Shown piece by piece: positions 60,809 to 64,000 of a stretch of 64,000 nucleotides of DNA. Position 1 is the stretch's first letter, and each line of letters begins with the position of its first letter. A program made the translations under genes and the position numbers. Origin of the DNA: Lichenifustis flavocetrariae (GTDB lineage Bacteria > Pseudomonadota > Alphaproteobacteria > Rhizobiales > Beijerinckiaceae). Location: assembly GCF_026130545.1 (NCBI RefSeq), contig NZ_JAMOIM010000001.1, positions 496,001-560,000 on the forward strand. The letters are read 5' to 3'. Below the pieces are notes generated by a model, which saw only the letters and a list, made by a program, of their open reading frames with translations, was not told the DNA's origin and searched no databases.

Positions 60809-61024
60809 TCAGCTTTGCAGCAGCGAGAACGACCGCCGCCGCGCCTCATCCGGTGACCGCTTCAGCATCACAATACCATCGCTCAGCTCGTCGAACGCCA
60901 CATCGATCATCTCGGCGACCTGTGCGTGCGGCAGATCACGCCGCGTCGCTGCTGCTGTGCGTTCGATCAGAATGCGCGCCGCTTCCAGGCCTTCATTGAA
61001 GCCGTCGATCTCAGTATGGGTCAT
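60809..61024 (-). CDS. Small hypothetical protein
   Basis: 71 residues (MTHTEIDGFNEGLEAARILI). Amphipathic helices throughout (RTAAATRRDLPHAQVAEMID; VAFDELSDGIVMLKRSPDEA), no Cys. Its start overlaps the end of the 61011-61223 frame by 14 bases. The function is unknown; the size fits the accessory genes found between replication and packaging genes in phages. Confidence 0.5.
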   Translation of the reverse strand: MTHTEIDGFNEGLEAARILIERTAAATRRDLPHAQVAEMIDVAFDELSDGIVMLKRSPDEARRRSFSLLQS

Positions 61025-61223
61025 AGGCGCACTGTCGCGCGAGCTCGGCTTCCTGACGAGTGGCCAAAAGTGGCCAACCTGTTCGGCGACGAGCGACTAT
61101 GCCGCCGGCTTTGCATCCGCATCCTCGTCCCATGAGGCTGTGCGGGTTCGTGTGGCTGGTTCGCGGCGCCGGGAAGTTCTCAGCTTCACGCATCATCGCG
61201 AGGTGGCGCTCTGCTTCCGTCAC
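61011..61223 (-). CDS. Small hypothetical protein (doubtful)
   Basis: 70 residues (MTEAERHLAMMREAENFPAP). The N-terminal helix and the overlap with the next gene speak for a real gene. The Arg/Gly-rich middle (GRGCGCKAGGIVARRRTGWP) and lack of a ribosome site speak against. Confidence 0.4.
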   Translation of the reverse strand: MTEAERHLAMMREAENFPAPRTSHTNPHSLMGRGCGCKAGGIVARRRTGWPLLATRQEAELARQCAYDPY

Positions 61224-61320
61224 GACCCCTGAGGCTCGGTGTGCAGCACATCAGCGTCAAGCCCGGGATAGCTTGTTCACGGAAGCTTTCAGACCATGAA
61301 CGGCAGGCACCCGACCCGGA

Positions 61321-61439
61321 GGAAACAAGGAAACACCTCTTAAAGAGGTGTGTTTCCATGTTTCCATGTTTCCGGGCCGGTCATCAGATGCCGACCCAGG
61401 AAACATGGTGCCATGTTTCTCAGTGTTTCCAATGTTTCG
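61321..61439. repeat. Iteron-like array of TGTTTCC heptamers, candidate replication origin
   Basis: Seven exact copies of GGAAACA/TGTTTCC (61321, 61329, 61351, 61359, 61367, 61399, 61424) plus two with one mismatch (61414, 61433) in 119 bases. Left copies and the middle triplet are spaced exactly 8 bases apart. A palindrome ACACCTCTT-A-AAGAGGTGT (61333-61351) separates inverted groups, and GAAACATGG/CCATGTTTC forms another at 61400-61419. It ends just 5 bases from the stop of the RepA-type ATPase gene. Placement of iterons at the 3' end of a replication gene is typical of plasmid and phage-satellite origins. Confidence 0.65.
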
Positions 61440-61444
61440 AAGCA

Positions 61445-62596
61445 TCAGCTTACCAGCCAAATCCAATTGCCCCACTGACCGAGATACCCGTCGCCAGCGA
61501 GCGTCCTGATGTGCCGATTGAGAGTGGAGTTGCGAACCTTTGGCGCCATGCCCTCCAGGAAGCCGAGTTGGTCGGCGTAGCGTGCAAGTGTCTGGCGTTT
61601 AACGCCCTTTGTGTTGAAGGGAACGTACTGGCTATGTGGAACGGCCTCGCCGGCCTCATCAATCGCCATCGACGCAGCCTTGACGAACTCAGACGCCTGA
61701 CCGGTGAGCTTCTTTCGTTTCGACTTAACGGCACTAGAAACATGTCGCGGTGTTTCCAAGAGGTCGACTACGCAGGTGGTGACAGGATCGTTGTCCTCAT
61801 CCTGACCAACCTCGACGGTCCTCAATCGGAATGGCCAGGAAACATCATCCTCGCCGTCCTTTTGCTTCCCCACTCGGATTGTTTTACCGCCCTCGCCAGA
61901 GAGGATTTCCCACTCGGCGTTCGTGGCGCCATGGAGTGCCGAAGAGCCACGCATGCCGCGGTCGGTTCCGCTTTTCCCCGTGTGGTGGATCGGCACGACC
62001 AAAGCGTCGAGATCCGCGCCGATCGCCTCCGCGTTGCTGACAAACAGGCCCATGTCTTTGGAACTGGACTCGTCGGCGCCGACGATTGATCGCGCGAGCG
62101 TGTCGAGGAGCACGAGCCCGGGCTGAAATTTCAGGACAGCGCATTGTTCGCGCACCTCGCGAATCAAGGTCTCGGCATCGCCTTTCTCGACGCCAAGATT
62201 TGGCGCAACGGTGATGAGGCCGAAAGGAGCACTGATGGGGATGTCATGCGCTTCTCGCGCGGCCGCGACCCGTTTCCTAAAGCCTGTGCCACCTTCTGCT
62301 GCGACGTAGATCACGCCCGCTTGTCGAACTCGTCGGCCTGCCCAATCCTTGCCGGCCGCTACATGCAAGCTCATGTCGAGAGCCACGAAACTCTTGCCAC
62401 AACCTGGCGCTCCGTAGAGAACAGCCAAGCCGTGAGACGGCAGGAGTCCCTTGATCAGCCACGAGCCGGTCAAGACAGGCCGAATGGCCGACAATGGTTC
62501 GATAAGGAAGCGAGGCGGCTTGGCCGGCCTGCTGGCGTCCTCCGGCTCGTACCGGCGGGTTGTCACGTAGGCGGCAGGATCGAGCCCTTCCGTCAT
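61445..62596 (-). CDS. RepA-type AAA ATPase / replicative helicase-like
   Basis: 383 residues. RecA-fold ATPase of the RSF1010 RepA/phage helicase group (AAA_25). Walker A LYGAPGCGKSFVALDMSLHV near residue 60, AGVIYVAAEGGTGFRKRVAA, Walker B PGLVLLDTLARSIVGADESS, then VPIHHTGKSGTDRGMRGSSA, where the conserved H-H-T/GK-G motif and sensor residues lie. The C-terminal part (about 290-383) is a predicted helical DNA-binding domain (GVKRQTLARYADQLGFLE; NSTLNRHIRTLAGDGYLG). It overlaps the toprim gene by ATGA. It likely loads or unwinds DNA for element replication. Confidence 0.85.
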   Translation of the reverse strand: MTEGLDPAAYVTTRRYEPEDASRPAKPPRFLIEPLSAIRPVLTGSWLIKGLLPSHGLAVLYGAPGCGKSFVALDMSLHVAAGKDWAGRRVRQAGVIYVAAEGGTGFRKRVAAAREAHDIPISAPFGLITVAPNLGVEKGDAETLIREVREQCAVLKFQPGLVLLDTLARSIVGADESSSKDMGLFVSNAEAIGADLDALVVPIHHTGKSGTDRGMRGSSALHGATNAEWEILSGEGGKTIRVGKQKDGEDDVSWPFRLRTVEVGQDEDNDPVTTCVVDLLETPRHVSSAVKSKRKKLTGQASEFVKAASMAIDEAGEAVPHSQYVPFNTKGVKRQTLARYADQLGFLEGMAPKVRNSTLNRHIRTLAGDGYLGQWGNWIWLVS

Positions 62597-63492
62597 GTGA
62601 CGCCTCTTAAGGCGTCATTCACGTCGGAGCCAATTCGCGGCTCGACGACGATCACCTCCCGTCCGGCCTTGAACCACCTACTGGCGCATTGCTCAATCGC
62701 GCGGGTGCTGGCTTCGTCGCGCTCGGCCAGCACCGTCAGCGCCTCGACCCCCGACAGCACCGGGAAAACCCCGATGGCCCCGGCCGAACCCATGGCCCAA
62801 GCAGGCCGGAAGCTAATCATGCGAGCGGCGAGTGTCGTTTCGATTCCTTCGCCGATGGTGAGCCCGGTGGTCACAACGTCATCAGGGTCGAGTTTGATGG
62901 CCGTCCCTGCCGCGCGACCAAGCACCATGCGGCCAAGCTTCACGCCGTCAGCCGACAGGCGAGTCCGGTGGACGGCCGTGATCCTATCAGTGTCGACTTG
63001 GCGGAGTGCCGCCACCATTGCGGGAACGCGAAGCATCTCGCCGGTTGCTTTTTCCTTCCACGGACATGCGGGGTGAAAGCGCAGCGACGCGCCAACTGTT
63101 GCCGCGTCGAGGTTGAGTGCGCGCCCCACGAGGTAGTGCTCCACTGGCGTCCCGCGCGGATCCTGAGCCTCATCCCAGATCGCTACAGCCCGCTCGATGC
63201 GGCCCTCGTCGTCCTGTACTTGCACGGCGGCATGCGGGACCGGAGCCCCTGTGCGCTCACGCCGAACGCCTTGTGGCAGCCCGAGCCGCTCTCGGACAAA
63301 ATCCCGGCAGGTCCGGAAATCGTCCCCCGAATGGCTGAACACGATGAACCCGTCGGGCGAGTTGACCGAGTAGCGCACTGAAAGGCTTCGATCGCTGCGG
63401 CTGTGCCCGGGCCCGGGCGCCAGCACCGCTCCGCGCACGACTTCGCCGCCAAGAATGCGGGCGACGCGGCGAAGATCGAGCGCGCCGATCAC
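62593..63492 (-). CDS. Toprim-domain primase-like protein
   Basis: 299 residues (MIGALDLRRVARILGGEVVR). The N-terminus carries the GPGHSRSDRSLSVR and DGFIVFSHSGDDFRTCRDFV pattern of bacteriophage/plasmid toprim proteins without a zinc finger. A middle region (LRFHPACPWKEKATGEM; VAALRQVDTDRITAVHRTRL) precedes the toprim core: GLTIGEGIETTLAARMI (Glu) and LTVLAERDEASTRA (a D-x-D equivalent partly changed to ERDE), then DVNDALRG at the end. With the adjoining RepA-type ATPase it forms a primase-helicase pair. Confidence 0.82.
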   Translation of the reverse strand: MIGALDLRRVARILGGEVVRGAVLAPGPGHSRSDRSLSVRYSVNSPDGFIVFSHSGDDFRTCRDFVRERLGLPQGVRRERTGAPVPHAAVQVQDDEGRIERAVAIWDEAQDPRGTPVEHYLVGRALNLDAATVGASLRFHPACPWKEKATGEMLRVPAMVAALRQVDTDRITAVHRTRLSADGVKLGRMVLGRAAGTAIKLDPDDVVTTGLTIGEGIETTLAARMISFRPAWAMGSAGAIGVFPVLSGVEALTVLAERDEASTRAIEQCASRWFKAGREVIVVEPRIGSDVNDALRGVT

Positions 63493-63869
63493 GCCGAACC
63501 GCCTGGCTGGCTTGCCTCGAACAGGTGATCGAGGCGCTCGGCGAACTCAGTGACCGCGGCTGACTCGGTTTCCTCGGCGAAAGCGCTTCCTGTCAGGCCG
63601 AATTGGGCCAAGCTATCGCGGATTCCAGTAGCCAACAAATTTACGGCCGCCTCCGGAAATTCCGAAAGCCATTCGAATACTACTTCGGCTGTAGTGTCAC
63701 TCGCGCTCTCCATTTCGGCGATCATCTTGAGAAAGACCGTATGGGCGCAATCTCTGCCGGTGGCTCGGAAATAGCCAATGAGGTGCTCAGGACCTTTGCC
63801 GGCGGCACAGGCCTCATCAACGCCGGCCGTGAAATCGCGGTGCAGCCGCTCGATGGTTTCGACGCTCAT
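63489..63869 (-). CDS. Hypothetical protein
   Basis: 126 residues (MSVETIERLHRDFTAGVDEA), acidic and all-helical: HLIGYFRATGRDCAHTVFLK, EVVFEWLSEFPEAAVNLLAT and an end with EFAERLDHLFEASQPGG. It overlaps the toprim gene by four bases and the upstream HTH gene by four, so it belongs to the same polycistron. No family recognised. Confidence 0.55.
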   Translation of the reverse strand: MSVETIERLHRDFTAGVDEACAAGKGPEHLIGYFRATGRDCAHTVFLKMIAEMESASDTTAEVVFEWLSEFPEAAVNLLATGIRDSLAQFGLTGSAFAEETESAAVTEFAERLDHLFEASQPGGSA

Positions 63870-64000
63870 TTCGCGCCCCCATCGTTACGCACATCAACGG
63901 CGGCGAGATCTAAGAAAAGTCTGCCACCCCTTCGAACGCCGCGGCGCCGAGCCCAACGCCGTGCCGTCGTCACTGAGACGCCAAATGATGTGCGGCGACT
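63866..64000 (-). CDS. HTH DNA-binding protein (partial, runs off right edge)
   Basis: Only the C-terminal 44 residues are in the window: RTSFGVSVTTARRWARRRGV then RRGGRLFLDLAAVDVRNDGG. The GVS-TTARRWARRRGV segment is a winged-helix recognition helix of the excisionase or small terminase type. The stop overlaps the next gene as ATGA. The N-terminus and any integrase next to it lie beyond the window. Confidence 0.55.
   Translation of the reverse strand, partial: SRRTSFGVSVTTARRWARRRGVRRGGRLFLDLAAVDVRNDGGAK

Noticed and set aside
61241-62089. Plus-strand frame across the iteron array into the RepA-type gene
   Set aside because: It is antisense to a well-supported ATPase and begins in the repeat array.
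48534-64000. CRISPR, restriction-modification or classical toxin-antitoxin system
   Set aside because: No spaced repeats with unique spacers, no methylase or nuclease motif, and no toxin gene beside the ribbon-helix-helix genes were found.

Overview
The window is high-GC DNA with tightly packed, often overlapping genes (many ATGA or TGATG junctions). It suggests an alphaproteobacterium of the Hyphomicrobiales (Rhizobiales). Supporting genes are mmcB, a DUF1476 F1-ATPase inhibitor (zeta), ahcY next to a divL-type kinase whose H-box His is Tyr, a tsaE-amgK fusion with murU and addBA, a DUF4164/zapA pair, and many sugar and peptide ABC transporters. No rRNA, CRISPR array or complete insertion sequence was seen. 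One tRNA gene was found.

Layout, left part (1-33 kb). At 1-1144 (minus) are a DUF2934 protein cut by the window edge, a small acidic protein and mmcB. At 1297-4120 (minus) is a three-gene sugar ABC importer (ATPase, permease, binding protein), followed by the DUF1476 gene. At 4875-10448 (minus) is a complete dppABCDF-type peptide importer. At 10661-24772 (plus) are ahcY with a strong terminator, divL, tsaE-amgK, murU, addB, addA and a beta-hydroxyacid dehydrogenase-like gene; this strand combines methylation-cycle recycling, cell-cycle control, cell-wall sugar salvage and double-strand-break repair. Converging on it is ligD (end joining).

Middle part (27.6-48.5 kb). 27608-41351 looks like one catabolic locus for a furanose sugar, most simply 2-deoxyribose or a nucleoside sugar. 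It holds a YtfQRT/YjfF-type importer (binding protein, double ATPase, two permeases), a phytanoyl-CoA-dioxygenase-like gene, a ribokinase-type kinase, a frameshifted DUF4432 (aldose-epimerase-like) gene, deoC, a two-domain ALDH16-like aldehyde dehydrogenase, a DeoR-type regulator and a Gfo/Idh/MocA oxidoreductase. Next come gap and pgk (minus), then DUF4164, zapA, an inositol-monophosphatase-family gene, a MotA/TolQ-like and OmpA/MotB-like pair, and a GNAT acetyltransferase. The core segment ends at tRNA-Arg(ACG).

Right part (48.5-64 kb) is accessory DNA starting directly at the tRNA 3' end. First comes a loose mix: small hypotheticals, a ribbon-helix-helix gene with an 18-bp palindrome around its start codon, a membrane protein, a PEP/VPLPA-CTERM-like exported protein, a Nudix protein, an NlpC/P60 peptidase, a protein with a duplicated four-cysteine module and a GGDEF protein. 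Then a compact minus-strand block (56.5-64 kb) has HTH genes at both ends, a toprim primase-like gene, a RepA-type ATPase, an iteron-like array just past the ATPase gene, a Nu1-like terminase small subunit, and several unknown small genes. No large terminase, capsid or tail gene is visible. The combination resembles a phage satellite (PICI-like) replication and packaging module and is my main candidate for an undescribed system; an integrase was not seen and may lie beyond the window.
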